Positions 12,961-25,623 of a stretch of 64,000 nucleotides of DNA are shown piece after piece. A program made the position numbers and the translations under genes. Below the pieces are notes generated by a model. It was given only the letters and a program-made list of their open reading frames with translations, was not told the DNA's origin and did not search any database. Origin of the DNA: Andrena cerasifolii. Its lineage: Eukaryota > Arthropoda > Insecta > Hymenoptera > Andrenidae. The stretch spans positions 11,054,001 through 11,118,000 of the forward strand of contig NC_135127.1 in the NCBI RefSeq assembly GCF_050908995.1, given 5' to 3'. The first letter of the stretch is position 1. The number at the start of each line of letters is the position of its first letter.

Positions 12961-14303
12961 TTAGATGTCGAGTGTGCCGGTATGGAAAGGAGATTTTTGA
13001 TGCCGAGTAGAAAGAGAATTAGACCCGCGGTAAGAAAGATTGCAGCGACGAATATTATAGAGATAAGGCAGGATAAGGCTATATACTTCTACTATTCAAT
13101 TGAATAGTTCTAGAAATAACCAAGAAGTGTGTTCGTAGCACCCACATATCGCGTTTCGGTACAAACGGCCCTCCGTCCGACCAATCGCTTTCTCTACCAC
13201 TTGTCGCGCCCGCAACCCGCGCGCCACGTCCGGTTAATACTTGGACGCGGGGATCGTTAATTCCATGCGCGTAACAGAGGGTTAGAACGCCCGTGGCCTT
13301 CATCCGTGGAATAATTTTTCCCCCCTCGATGGAGTTAATCTTCGTCCGAGCGCTCGGAGCGATCTCGAGAGACCTCGCGTCCCCCGTCGAATCGGCGATT
13401 CCGCGCGCGTCGATTAACGGGAAAGAAAAACGAACGGGACCGATGTAAATCCGTGCGCGAACTATCGATCGGGGAATTTGAAAAAGGGTCTATTTTCAAG
13501 TAATTCCACGACGCTGCCAGGCATCCGCGAAGGGAGTACGAAGGGAGGCTCGCGAAAACGAGCTCGAGGAACGGTTCGAAAAATCCCTCCCTCTTCCTCC
13601 CCTTCCTCGTCGACGGATCTCGCGACGACTGCGACGACGACGAAGGAATACAAAGCGCGGGGGCTCCCGGCGAGCGGGCTCCTCGCTAATTTCCGGCCCG
13701 GGTCTGCCGAGCCACGAAAAAGATCATTAAAGTTCGCGTTACCATCTGGTCCCCGCGGTGCCCGCTCGTAAAAGCGGGGCGAATAAGAATGGAACGGCGA
13801 AAAAGACGGTGCCGAGACGTTCCGAGCGGCGGAACTTAATCCCCGGGGCCAGAGATATTTCTCCCTGTCGCCCACCCCTCGGAGCAGCCACTTTCCCTGC
13901 GAATGCCCTTGGTGAGCGTCTGGGAAATTCTCCAAGTTAAGCTGCAGCAACCTCTCCATTCTCGCCCACTCCGTACCCTCTCTCAACAGGTTACCTGAGT
14001 TTCTACTGCGAAACTGCATCCCCTAGGCCTTCGCCCGGCTCCCCCTGCCCTCTGTCGACAACGACCAGCCGTTCCGTCGACGCGAACGAGGAGAAGGATT
14101 CATGATACACGAGCTCCTTCCCCCGCTTCTCCTTTCGCTAGTCTTTCTAGGGATGGCGCTGAAGAGTCGTCGTCTCATCGTGCTGGCGCACAAAAACACT
14201 TGGACGTCTGCGGAGGTGGGACTTCGAAAATGGGAGGTCTAAATGTCCTTGGACAGAGGAAGGCCATTTAATTCTTTTTGTATGTACTTCGTACGTTACG
14301 CCA

Positions 14304-15031
14304 TCAAGGGGGTATACCCGTTTGAACCCTCGGAAAATGTATACATTTTGTGGATTTTTTTACAAGTCAACGGTTTGATGCAGATTTCCCGTTTTTTAAC
14401 TATGTTTACATAGTATTATGAACTACTTATAAAAAAAGTTTCAGTTAAAAAACTATTGTTTTTCGGAAGCTACGGATACATGTCCGAAAGTCTCTCGATT
14501 TTAGACGGCTAAACGGTGGCCCTAAAAACTCGCGCTACGTTCAACCAATTCACTTCCAATTTTGCATGCAGAATCATAATAAGATTCCGCATCGTCCAAC
14601 GAAGGCTTTTTTTATTTCGATTCCCCGTTTATTATTTATAAAGGAAAAAGGTGGATTTTTCTCTTAGAAAAATTTAACTTTACCTTTGATCTCTCACCAT
14701 TTCTTTATTTTTCAAAATTTTCAAAATCGCCTTCGTTGGACGATGTGGAATCTTATTATGATTCTGCATGCAAAATTTGAAGTAAATTGGTTGAACGTAG
14801 CGCGAGTTTTTAGGGCCACCGTTTAGCCGTCTAAAATCGAGAGACTTTCGGACATGTATCCGTAACTTCCGAAAAACAATAGTTTTTTAACTGAAACTTT
14901 TTTTATAAGTAGTTCATAATACTATGTAAACATAGTTAAAAAACGGGAAATCTGCATCAAACCGTTGACTTGTAAAAAAATCCACAAAATGTATACATTT
15001 TCCGAGGGTTCAAACGGGTATACCCCCTTAA
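14304..15031. repeat. Long near-perfect inverted repeat (0.72 kb hairpin) with TTAA-like ends
   Basis: Arms 14,306-14,606 and 14,729-15,029 are each 301 bp and reverse-complementary with only rare mismatches by eye; the spacer is 122 bp and AT-rich. The right border is TTAA and the left TCAA, followed inside by GGGGGTATACCCG. A transcript would fold into a roughly 300-bp duplex. It contains no open frame of note. A foldback, TTAA-inserting element is the simplest reading. Confidence 0.9.
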
Positions 15032-15885
15032 GTTTCCTTTTCGTCTGCCTATATCCAAACAGTAACAGTGAAATACTTTCTCTGGGAAGAAACCGTGACT
15101 GTCTCGTGGGTATCTACTTGTGGCTCGTTTCCATTTTCGTGTAGCGTGAGCAACTTGCTTGAGTGTGCATAGCGAGTGTAAATTTCGACGAGCCTGCGGT
15201 GGATTTGCGCGAGGGAAAGGGTAGCGAAGGGTCCAAAACCGCTGGATCCACGGGGATCTTTTCTCCGGAAGGAAGTTGGACAGTGGCGTTGCGTGGCTTA
15301 GTCAAAGGCTCAGGCAAGGAAAAATGGAACAATAATTGCAGCGACGGCGTGGCTTTCTGCTCGCCCCTTGCTGTATCAAAGGATCAGAGATTCGACCCTT
15401 GAAAGTTTCCCGATACAATATGACGACGTTCGTTCTTAGACCGCGCGAATCTTTAGCGAAAACTACACGATATATAAAAGACTTGAAGTATGAGTCCATT
15501 CTGTTGTTTTCGAAGATCCTCGAAACGCAATTGTGGCTTTAAGTGAGAGGATGTTTTGAAGAGTGTAGATAAGAACAATTACGATAAGTCTTTATTACAT
15601 TCCCATCTGCGTACAGTTGACAAAAAAAATAAGACCAGTGCTAAAGTGATACGAGCCTAATTGCTCGATGAGATGAAATGAGAAGAATAGAATGTAAGAA
15701 GATAAAAAGAATAAGAAAATACTAATAATAATTGTAAGAAGAATGTAAATACAAACAAGTAGAAAATATAAATACAAATCGAGGGTAGCAGAGAGTTGCA
15801 GTGCGAATATTCGTAAAGGAATTGATGCTAGAATAGTAGAAAGGAAGTTTACTTGGAGATCGATTGTTTAGCTCGAAAGACGCAC

Positions 15886-16150
15886 CTATCTTTCTCTCGA
15901 TTTCGTTTTCCTCGGGCTCCTCCGCCTCCTGCGAGGGTGAACGGGAAGCCATCATCGATTGGAGCAGCTTCTCGAATTCCTCGAGCTTGTCACCGCTGGG
16001 ATTCTGCCGATTCGGCAACGGTACCGCGATTTCTTCCCGCGTCGCCGACTTCTCCGACCCGCGGAAGCTCTCCACGCTACCCTCGGAATCTGACATCCTT
16101 CCTCCCTCGCCTCCAAAGACAGTTGGCACGAATCTCACGCTAACGGGGCC
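15886..16150 (-). CDS. Unidentified acidic coding exon (hypothetical gene, partial)
   Basis: One exon of 265 nt with a good acceptor (GTTTCAG) and donor (ATAG/GTGCGT) on the minus strand, open throughout. The product is acidic and Ser-rich; an internal ATG opens MSDSEGSVESFRGSEKSA and could be a true N-terminus. Later come KLEEFEKLLQSMM, which looks helical, and SQEAEEPEENEIERKIG. The frame also stays open upstream to an ATG at 16,159. I do not recognise the family. Neighbouring exons must lie across long introns and were not found. Composition differs from the surrounding GC-block frames, which supports a real exon. Confidence 0.5.
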
Positions 16151-17404
16151 CTGAAACATTCATCCACGCGATTGCCATTCTATAATCCAAACCTCGGCAG
16201 TTCCCAAAGCACAGTTCATTATTCCCGCCGCATCTTCTCCTGAATCACATACCGATTTTCTGAAAAATTTTCCATACAACATTGAAAACACTGTAAGCGC
16301 CAACAATCAAAATCTACCCTACTATTACCAATGGTCCGCAATGGTAAATTATCCACAAATCCGCAAGATTCATTACGCACGAATTCGACAAACATACCAA
16401 AGCATTCGCATAAATCAGCCGTCTGTCATACTTTCACCCCCAAAGCCGCGCACCACCGTGCATCAGAATCCGTCGGATGTTTTGCACTCTCTTGTAATTT
16501 CCGCCCGGGATCAAGCAGATCACGCTCGAACCGGAGCAATAATTTTCAGACCACGGCCGTGATCCATTGCAAAGCTGATTCCTCCAAGGCCGGGGAAGGG
16601 CGACGGGTGCACGACGAGCGGGAAGGAAAGTCGAGCGTGGAAAGCCCGTCACGTCTCGGATGTTAGCGCGGCAGCCGCGGAAAATTGAGCTATCCGCATT
16701 CATATCCGCGTGGGTTTACGAGCGACGCAGTCGCCGCCGCTCCTCCCTCAATATTCGGATATTATTCGGAGGTTGTATGCAGCCGTGGCCCTCCCCCATT
16801 CTTCCCCGAGCTTTCCAATACCCGCAGCCGCGGGGAAAGAGCTTTCGATCTGCTGACGTCGAGTCTCTTCTCTTCCTCCGCGAGCTTTCATCCCCCTCGC
16901 GCCGACCCACCCTGCCTGGATACCCCTGGGTCTGGCGACGTTCTTTTGGGGCACACTTTGCCCGGGACACGTCCCGCGCCCTCTTATCGCGTGTCACGAC
17001 GGCTCCGCGTCAGCCGGGCACGTGGGGGCTGCGAGGTGAAACAAGTCGAGACACGGGATCGATGGGCCTGATGGAAATTCGCAGCTTGCTGGGGTGTCTA
17101 TCCGAGGTAGCTCCAAAGCCCCTTAAACGTGAAATAGAGAGGCACATGCTCGAAAAGGAAGTTGATCGATGCACGGTGTTTGCATACGAACTTGGGGTGG
17201 AGATTCCAGGTGCTGGGTTTCTAGAGCGGTTGATCTTTTATTTAGAGCAACCTCGTTGTCCAGAATGTTCGTCTTTCGAAGTGGAGCATTAATGAAATGC
17301 TTAGAACAGAAGTAACGCGGCTTCAGGTATCACATGTTCGGAAAATTCTTACTCAACGAGTAAGATCCCCGAGCTATATGCTCAAATGCTATTACATGCT
17401 ATTT
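16151..17404. other. GC-rich block without recognised gene
   Basis: The region from about 16.45 to 17.1 kb is CpG-rich and open in several frames. The longest frame (16,660-17,292, plus) ends in a more protein-like stretch after 17,057, but I see no domain, splice site or homology and do not call it. Confidence 0.35.
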
Positions 17405-18033
17405 GAGCCCCTTAGTTGACAAGTGAGTTCAGTCCCTTTTCTTAGTATTTTGAAAATTAGACGTTCGTGCAATGCTTTATAAAATATTGAGAACAGAATG
17501 TAGCTTTATTGTAAGAAAATAAAGGGAAAGGATAATTATTATGATAACATAACTTAAAAGAAAAACTACATTTCTTTCAATAGTAAACTAACGGTAACAT
17601 AAGGAATAATCAAGTGCCATTATGGCACTGAATTTTAATATCACTTCTTTGTAAAAAGGTGACTTACGCCATACGCCAATTGATGTATTAATAATCATAA
17701 CTTATTCGAATGTTATTTTCAAAGCACTACGAGAAAAAAATGTCAACACTTTCCACTAAACACAGTATATCATAATTTATTATAATAGTATGACGAATCG
17801 GAGGAATAAACTTTAGCAAATAGTCCAAAACCTGGACTTAAGTCACTATTCCAGATATTTTGACAGTCACTTTACTTAGGCTGTAAAATTAACTCTTCTT
17901 TTTTATTAACATAAAAGAAAATATACGCAAGTTAGATTTGTAAATAAAACAAGTATTCTTAATACGTACCATTTCTATAATAAACTCATTTTTCGTAATT
18001 TTGGACTTACGCCACTTGTCAGCTGAGGGGCTC
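17405..18033. mobile_element. 0.63-kb element with imperfect terminal inverted repeats
   Basis: The left end reads GAGCCCCTTAGTTGACAAGTG; the complement of the right end reads GAGCCCCTCAGCTGACAAGTG. Similarity continues inward to AGTCC, giving a roughly 30-bp TIR. The interior is AT-rich and non-coding. A target duplication is not clear. It looks like a non-autonomous DNA transposon of unknown superfamily. Confidence 0.65.
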
Positions 18034-21016
18034 ATTTTTAAACGCGTCTGCTTTTTAAGGTTTAACCACCGTCATTCTCAAATTCTAATTAGTTCTCACA
18101 AAGGGTGTGGTGATCGCGTCGGCAAACAATTCCTAGCAACCAGGTGTTGCCACGTGATGACGTGCAAACACTTTCTCACCGAGAATTTCTGGCCACTGGG
18201 CAGGACTTTTACGAGAAATAAGAGAGATGTAAGAATCCGTGCCAGGGGTAAAGTCGCCACCGATTCTCCGATAATAAATACAAAGTCGAGTTGGAAGGGG
18301 CAGTCGTGGGCCTCAGTCGTGTATTTATCCTGGCTTCGAGTGGACGTATTGCTACTCCTCGCCGTGTTTACGTTTCGTGATCTACGATAGAACCTGAATA
18401 ATTCTTCGATTCCGCAAGTGGATCTGTTAACTTTTCGAGTTCCGCGCGCGCGAGTGTTTTATGGTGTGCACACTCACCCACAGCGTGTGTTCTCTGTGGT
18501 TCCCTTTTCCTGGGTCACTCGACGCCTGCTTGGCCACCTGACAGGCATGGAATTACGACGCCAGCGTCGCGGCGCCACTTGCCAGTGGTTTTTCATTGTA
18601 GAAATTATTAGCTACCCTATCCAATTTTTTGGGAATTTAATCCTGTCACTATTAAGAGCAAGCGTAGTCATATTATCATGAATAATGTTTGAGTAGAGAT
18701 CTCTGCATTTTTGAAAAGTCTTCGTCTTGTGACAAGTATTTTTCACAGTCACTGTCATTTACCTTCAAAGCATTATTTTTAAGTCTCGAGGAAAGGGTTC
18801 AAGGAATATGAGCTTTTCAAAACTTAAAATACTTTACCGAAATAATTTCTTTCCAGTAACAAACTGTGTCCTTCTAGCAATGTATAAAATAATATACCAC
18901 TGCTTGTTACTTTATTTTAAAATATAAAAAGAGAAAGTGTAAATTTGCTGGGGGAGATTTCTATGATGTCATTACGTATGCTACCGCATCTTAGTTGCTT
19001 CCACCTCTTTTACATTCAGATGCAGCGACGTCACAAGGGCGTAGTTCCCTTTTCTTCCACCCTTTCGCCCTGGACCCACGTGACACTAAAAGAAGATCCT
19101 CTCCACCGTGTATGCTCGTTTCAGGAGGCCTCTTCTGCCCTCTGCCATCCCAGTCCCTTCTAATGAATCTGTTTCTGGCCAGGAAATCACGAATGGGCTC
19201 CGGTTTCACCGTTACACCCTGTAATTTCACCGTGCAGCCGCATTATCAGCGAAACATTTCGAGGCTGGGTTTATGGCGTCGCCGGCAGCTACACCTCTGA
19301 TACGGTTGGCAATAATTCAGCCACAGCCGCGATCGATGCAACAAGGGAACGCTAATTCTCAGCAGCCGTGTTCTGCACGCGAGACAATAGATAGCTGGGA
19401 GATTAAAGGATTTTCGGAACTGTGGGCTCGTCTGCGGACTATCGCTGCCGATATTAATCTTTTATTTATCGCGACCAGCCTCCACTGCGGCAAATGCCTA
19501 CTCGTTGCGCGTAGAATCGATGAACACTGTGCGATAGATAATAAAGAACTGTTTCTTATTCGCATGATTTTTTTAATCTTAATTGAACCTTGAATTTTTC
19601 CATCAGTGGCAAGCGGAATTTATGCTGATGAGTTAGGGGATTAAAAGTTTGAGAATTTAAAAGTCCAACCCTAATCGTTGATAAAACTAACTTTCCAGCC
19701 TCCAATTATGGAATTAAAATCGAAGAGTGAAGGAGTTGAAAATAGTATCGCGAAGCTCTAGAAGCTCGCAACTCGAGGACCCTTCGGTCTTCGCGAAGAT
19801 GTAATCTACGTTCGAATTCTCCTCGAAGGACATCAGCGATATCGTTCCGCGGGCATGTTAAACACTTTGCCACGCACTCGAGCCTCGCAACCCCTCCGAG
19901 GGAAAGTCAGAAGCCTTGGTTATAGGAAGGATACCACCGGATCAGAGTAAGCGACGGCCCGCGAAATGAGTCGGAGATCTCCCCTGTTAATTGAACTCTT
20001 TCCCGCTTTCAAGTAACAAGCAATTCATTAGGGTCTGTTTGCACGGTTGAAGGGCCCTCGATCGAGCCTCCCGTTCGAAAACGAGAGTGGAAATTTACAC
20101 GTGCCACGGGCGCAGACTGGCTGCGCAAACAGCCTCTTGTGTACAGCCGGCCGACAAACACGGATGCCATTAATTGCCATTAATTCGGCCGCGTTATGGA
20201 GAAGTTTCCAAGCTCCACCTGCGTTTCGAACCAACGACTACCGCGGATAATCCATCCCCCCGCGGGGAACCTCGATTACATCCCTTTCTTTTACTTCTTT
20301 CATCCACCGAACTCTTATCATACACTGTGACCCCAACGCTGTTTAATCGTACGATCGAATAAAGTATGAAGGATTTCCAAATGGAGCGTTGAATGTACCT
20401 CGAAGAAGTCTCGAGCGAATACTGCTGAGTTTCTATGGAGTTTAGGAGAGGATTCGTAAAAATCGTGGGGCAAAATCGTAAAAGGAAAGGGGTCCGAAGC
20501 GTGGCGCTGACACTAGCGATAACAGTATTCGCCAAAAGGGGCGTAAAATTAATCGCGGTCAGAGAGGAGCTCCTCCACCCTAGCCGCGCTAGCCACTTAC
20601 GTTCCTCCCGCAGCTATTACGACGGACTGGCTCTGCCGTGACAATAATAACAGTAACAATAGCACCAAGTCGTGCAGCGCAGATATGAATATGTATCAGG
20701 TACATCTGTTGCCTCCTAGACCTCCCCCGCGCCCCTTCCGCTGGCGTTATGAGAGACGAGAAAGGGTGCAGACGCGATTCAATATCAGTCGGTTCCTTCC
20801 TCGCAGAAGTTGCCAACCGAGGGAGGCTAATTTCGAATCGGCCTGAGTTGCTCGCATATTTTTCTCCCATTTCCTGTTCACTCGCTTGCCACTTTAATCC
20901 GTCCTCTACTTGCAGTCAAATTGTAAGTTAAGATTAAGGATAAGGGTAGAAGAATTTGGGAGAAAAGGGGATGGAAAATGTTAAACTGATTTACGATATT
21001 ATCGCTGACTTTAGTC
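18034..21016. other. Intergenic, nothing recognised
   Basis: Mixed-composition DNA. Open frames up to 129 codons occur, but none has family features or matched splice sites. I see no RNA gene. Confidence 0.35.
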
Positions 21017-21162
21017 TCAAGGGGAATCCTATTTTATGGGCTAAAAAGATAACAAAATTTAGGATTTTTTTTTTAAGAAACTTGCATTTCGATTCATCTG
21101 GAATTTGGACCATGTTTTTATGCATCCTTGAAGAAGTTGTAGTTTTTTTTATTCCTTTTTAA
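21017..21162. mobile_element. Small TTAA-bounded dispersed repeat, copy B
   Basis: Second copy, inverted relative to 3,668-3,805. It begins TCAAGGGGAATCC (a decayed TTAA) and ends at TTAA. The two copies are collinear over about 130 bp with scattered substitutions and small length changes, so neither is recent. Confidence 0.55.
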
Positions 21163-24127
21163 TTTATGTATATCTACAGCTATGCTATTATTACCTTAAC
21201 CTTCGCAGAAAAATTATTCCAAAGACATTCCATGCTGCCCATTTATCAGCGATTTTTCCCCAATCTTCCACCATCGCCAAGATCACCCCTCTGCCAGTAA
21301 GGGACACAGTGCAAATTTCCAGCAACGCTGGCATTTACTCTGAAAGACGAATTAACTGGTGCCCGCCCCAGGTAGGGTTGACGTACGCGCCATTTCCGCC
21401 GCTTTTGTCAGGAGAAATTCGAGAGATCGGTGCACCGAGGCTTCCTTTCCGCGGCCCACCCTCCCCGGCAAATTATCTTTTCAAACGTCCTTCGCCGGCG
21501 CGCAAGCTGAAGCGGCGAGGAGACGCAAAGAAGGATTTTATCGGGGCGCGGGAATGGAGTCCCCCGTCTCTCCGGCCTTTCAGCAACAAATTAAGGATTT
21601 TAAGCCGAAAGTAATTAGTCCCGGCGAACAAGGTGTCACTCCGTGGAAACGAGGAGACGGAGCGTCGGCCCTCATTGTTCTCGCCCGTAATCCGCGGGGA
21701 GCGTTCATAAGTTTCTCAGCTCGTCTGTGTCCAAGGAGCTGTTCGAAAAAAATCATTCCTCTTCCCGGCTAGATTAATCATCATATCGACGTGCTTCCTC
21801 GCCATTCTCTTCTCGTCTGGCGTCGAATGCCTGAACATTGCTAGAAAACGCTGCCTCGCTGAGGGCTGTAAACGAACTCTAACTTCGAGGAGGGAAAATT
21901 CTAATCAGGCCGTCCCCCGATACCGATAAAATTTCTAGGATCATGGATCTTCGCTCAGAGTAATTACTCGCCCAAAAGGAGGTAAACGAATGGAACGTTT
22001 GAGAGCGTTGGCGAGCGACGAGTCGAGGTAAGGATCCAGAGGACGAGGGCACATAATTCGCATCAACCGACCGACTGATCGTCACAGAAGAATCGCAATC
22101 AATTAGAGGGAACTGGAAAAGAGATTACTGGATACGATCTCTCTGTCCTTCTCCCTTTCCCTTCGAGAGCCAGCGAGACCCGACGGGATAATCTTATTTA
22201 GCCTTTCGCTCGGGGAAATGGATTATTTCGGGCGGCGCTGAAAGCCTCGTGCTCGAAAATCGCGGATCCTCTTTAGTCACTCCACCGGCGCAGTTAGTTA
22301 ATTAAAAGGTAAAGAGAAGAAGGGGTGAACAGGGGCGAAGGGGGGGGCCGAAGGCCGGCCAGACAGCTTGGGATTTGTATCCCGATCGCGGGCGAACAAA
22401 CCCTTCGAGTTTCGCTGCGATTGCGTCGGGATTCCGATGTTTGCGCCGTTTTATTTGCGATTCCAGCGGACACTCCCGGGCCCGCTCCCTGCGAAATTAC
22501 GAGGCGATCCCTTAAAGCTGATGGGACCCTGGCACCCGTGATTCTCGCTGGCGTGACGGGGAAATTTTTGCGCTTCTAAGGGGAGGAGTCGGGAGGATTT
22601 TTTGGGAACGTATTTGAAGAAGTAGGTGCGTACTTTTGTGCAAAGATTTTTATATTTGGGGAAAGAATATTTTAGCAAGCTTTTGTTTTATATTTTCCTG
22701 CTTAAATATTTATTCATTTCAAAGTTACAGTCGAAGCTGGTCGGAACTGAGTTATCTAATATAAAAAAAAAAACAAAAAGATTTAGTTAGTATATTAATT
22801 TATTTAGTGTCTGACCACATATCGAGTAGTTCCACTTGCCCGCCTCGGCTTGAAATTCTTCCCCGCCCTTAGGCAATTATTTTTTCAGTAGAATCCGTGT
22901 ATAGAATCATTTTACTCGTCAAGGAATGAACTACAGGTGTAGATATTTAAAAACACATGTCGCCATTGGAAAACATCAACAATACCCCTTTAAGACTCCC
23001 AAATACTCCCTAATGCTCAAAAACTTCGTATCCCTCTTAACTTTAATATTCTGTTATTCATTAAAACTACTTTAACTGGCTCGCCAAGATTAAAGGCCAT
23101 TCAAGTTACACGTCGCCAAAAGCTAGCCATGATATTCCGACGCAGCAGCGTGCGGCCCGCGTACTCTGCGCGAACAAATGCATCGAAACGAGTGGACCAG
23201 TGAGAAAGGGAGGGGAAAAAGGGGTGCCGACGGTGAAAATAAGCGGCTGGCTCTAGATGGGGTGCGTTTATAAGCCGCGGGCTTTTTTGTAGTGCAAATG
23301 AATAGGTCGGACCCTCGGTTCGCAGCCGAGCCGGAGTGTCCGAAACTTTTGCAATTTTGCACGGCGGCTGCTGGACGCGTTCGTTTCCCTGAAAAATTTA
23401 AACTCACCCCTCCGTGCGTCAACACTTTCTCCCGGCCGTTGTGCCAGTTGCCAGCGAGCGGAGCGAACGATTTCGTGGGCGCCGTGACGAAAGGTTGACG
23501 CCGGGACAACCCCGTTCGTGTTCCCCTCTCTAACCAGATCGTATCGCGCTGATAATCCCCGAAGGTGGAGGAAAAGCCAACGGGGAGTGAACGCGGAGAG
23601 CTTTCCCTGGCGCCCGATGAGCTGCGAATCTATTTGGCTTATCTTCTAAACGGAGCAGCGCGACGAGATGAAGAGAAAACGTCTCATCCATATCAATGCG
23701 AAGAGCCGCGCGAGAAGCACCGAGGAGAATAGCATCTCGACAACCCCCCCACGAACCGATCACGTACTCGTTTCCCCCCTTCGGTCTCTCCACCCCTTCG
23801 GCAACTTCGTTTACTTTCGATTTCAATTAAACGGAGCGATTCTCCCCCCAGGGGCCTCTACCTACTCGCTGATAGGGGCGGTGGGGAAAGAAAGGCGACA
23901 GAGCGGTGCAGTTCGCTGGAATTTTTATTACAAATTTCAGGCTGAAACAGTTAACGTGGGTGATTAATCTTAGGAGTACAATGAAAACGGCAATGGGCAC
24001 GTGTTATACGGTTAGTCGAGACGATATTTGCGCTCAAGACAGCTATTGCGTTGGTCGGTCGAGCGTAAATATCTTTGGGTAATTAAGACAACTTGGTAGG
24101 TAATCTTTTATTCGTAGTTTGTTGAGA
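21163..24127. other. Intergenic with two GC-rich blocks
   Basis: GC-rich blocks lie at about 21.3-22.6 and 23.1-23.95 kb, separated by AT-rich DNA. No gene, tRNA or convincing exon was found. The blocks resemble those at 6.5, 9.7, 11.4 and 13.5 kb in composition and length. Confidence 0.35.
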
Positions 24128-24338
24128 TACACTGCTCGAAGTAATTAGGCAACTATGTTTCTCAGCGATTTTAGATGATTTAATTTCAGCGAGTTTTATC
24201 TGTCTTTTTGGAGTCCGCTGTGGAAGTTCCAGTTTCAAACAACTCGTCGTTCTTAGTTGACAAGTTAATATACAGTTTTATGTATTTGACTGACAAAGTT
24301 ATTCGAGTGGGTGGTTCTCTAATTACTTTGAGCAGCGT
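24128..24338. mobile_element. Tc1/mariner-like inverted-repeat remnant
   Basis: Terminal 25-bp inverted repeats (24,128-24,152 and 24,314-24,338) differ at four positions; both contain CTGCTC and AAGTAATTAG. The pattern CACTGCTC followed by A/T-rich sequence recalls Tc1-like TIRs. The interior is only about 160 bp and non-coding. A TA precedes the left end but not the right. Confidence 0.5.
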
Positions 24339-25623
24339 TCGATCTCAGGCGCTAGGATCAGCTTTATTTAACTGACGCGATCAGGCACTTATTTCAATTG
24401 ACTCGCTGTGTCTAGAATCGAACGCAACAGAAGACACGGCTCACTTTCGTATCTCATACAGCGTGTAAAGGAAGCATGAGTTCTCCACAAAACGTCGCAT
24501 AACAAAGCACGAAATTCGCCATTAATATATAAAAATCTGTATCTACAAAAATCGAGGATCTTGTATAATATGTAGGTCGACTTTTCAAACGTACAGTTAA
24601 TAGCAAACTCCTATTATAAACTATAACAAGCACTTTATATACATAACTACGGCACGCAAGAAACTCTGTCTGATAAATCGTTATCGTGTGCGTCTGGGAT
24701 GACGCGTGAATCTCGATCAGAAATATAGAAATACAACAACAAAACGTGATTGTTTGCACGTAATAAATATCTTCTCTTGTACTATCAGACTGGTGTTTTA
24801 AGGCACTACCGTTCTCTGCTTCTCGAAAATATCTTTACGCGAAGCTAACTGTCGCGTATAAATAATTCCTCGTCTTTCCGATAATTACGCGGGAATGAAC
24901 AAGGATTCATTCGAAGCTGGCAATTATTTCCACTAACTCCAACATCGTTGCCGCGTTACGAACGCAATATCCCGGCGTAAAACATTTTGAGAGCTCGCAG
25001 GAATTGCACAAGCATTCCTTTACAGTTACTTTAACTTTCATTGACAACAGTGAACAATCTACACGCTTTCGCTTGGCTCTGTGCGAAAGTAGAAGGCATA
25101 TTCCTCGGATAATATCAGATTCTTCTTCGCAGTAGTATCGATAGAACGTCTCGAATTTAAAGTAAATAATTTGAACCGCAGTACCGATTTCTTTCAAACG
25201 TGGCAAGATCGATATTCTATATTAACGTGTTGAATAAACAAACTTTGCATACGACCAACCGAGGTACAGCAAAGCTACTCCGCGTAACAATACTGATTTC
25301 TATACAACTCTGTTTAATATACCAAAGAGGTGAGAAGGTAACAAGTTTATTTGAAAAAGGAAAATTTGTATGCAAAGTCTGTTATATGTACACAACTGTC
25401 TCGTAACTATCAAATACTCTGTGTTTAGGAACTACAAGATCAACTAATAATATCATTGTGCGAAGACACGGTCCACGGACAGGCATATTTCAATTCTTAT
25501 TAATCATCTAAAAGCTTCGCTCCATATCGTGGCAGCCACGTTTTGAACAAGTACTTTACCCTGCATGAAGTCAACCAATTTCTCAATGTTGTACGTGATT
25601 TAACGTTTCTCTTCTGTCGCTGA
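24339..25623 (-). other. Region downstream of Ask1, probably containing its 3' UTR
   Basis: AT-rich DNA immediately 3' of the Ask1 stop. AATAAA occurs on the minus strand near 25,347 and 24,358, so the transcript could end at either. No other gene is seen. Confidence 0.4.

Larger units (their letters stand above)
9252..14303. other. Intergenic GC/AT mosaic, no recognised gene
   Basis: CpG-rich blocks (about 9.6-10.2, 11.35-12.15 and 13.1-14.1 kb) alternate with AT-rich DNA. The GC blocks hold open frames up to 188 codons on both strands at once, as expected from low stop-codon density. None has recognisable domains or paired splice sites. A trinucleotide microsatellite and a possible retroelement tail are listed separately. 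Confidence 0.4.

Noticed and set aside
16660..17292. 210-codon plus-strand frame; its end (from 17,057) looks somewhat protein-like
   Set aside because: It begins in a GC block, and no splice signal or family is recognisable. It is too weak to call.
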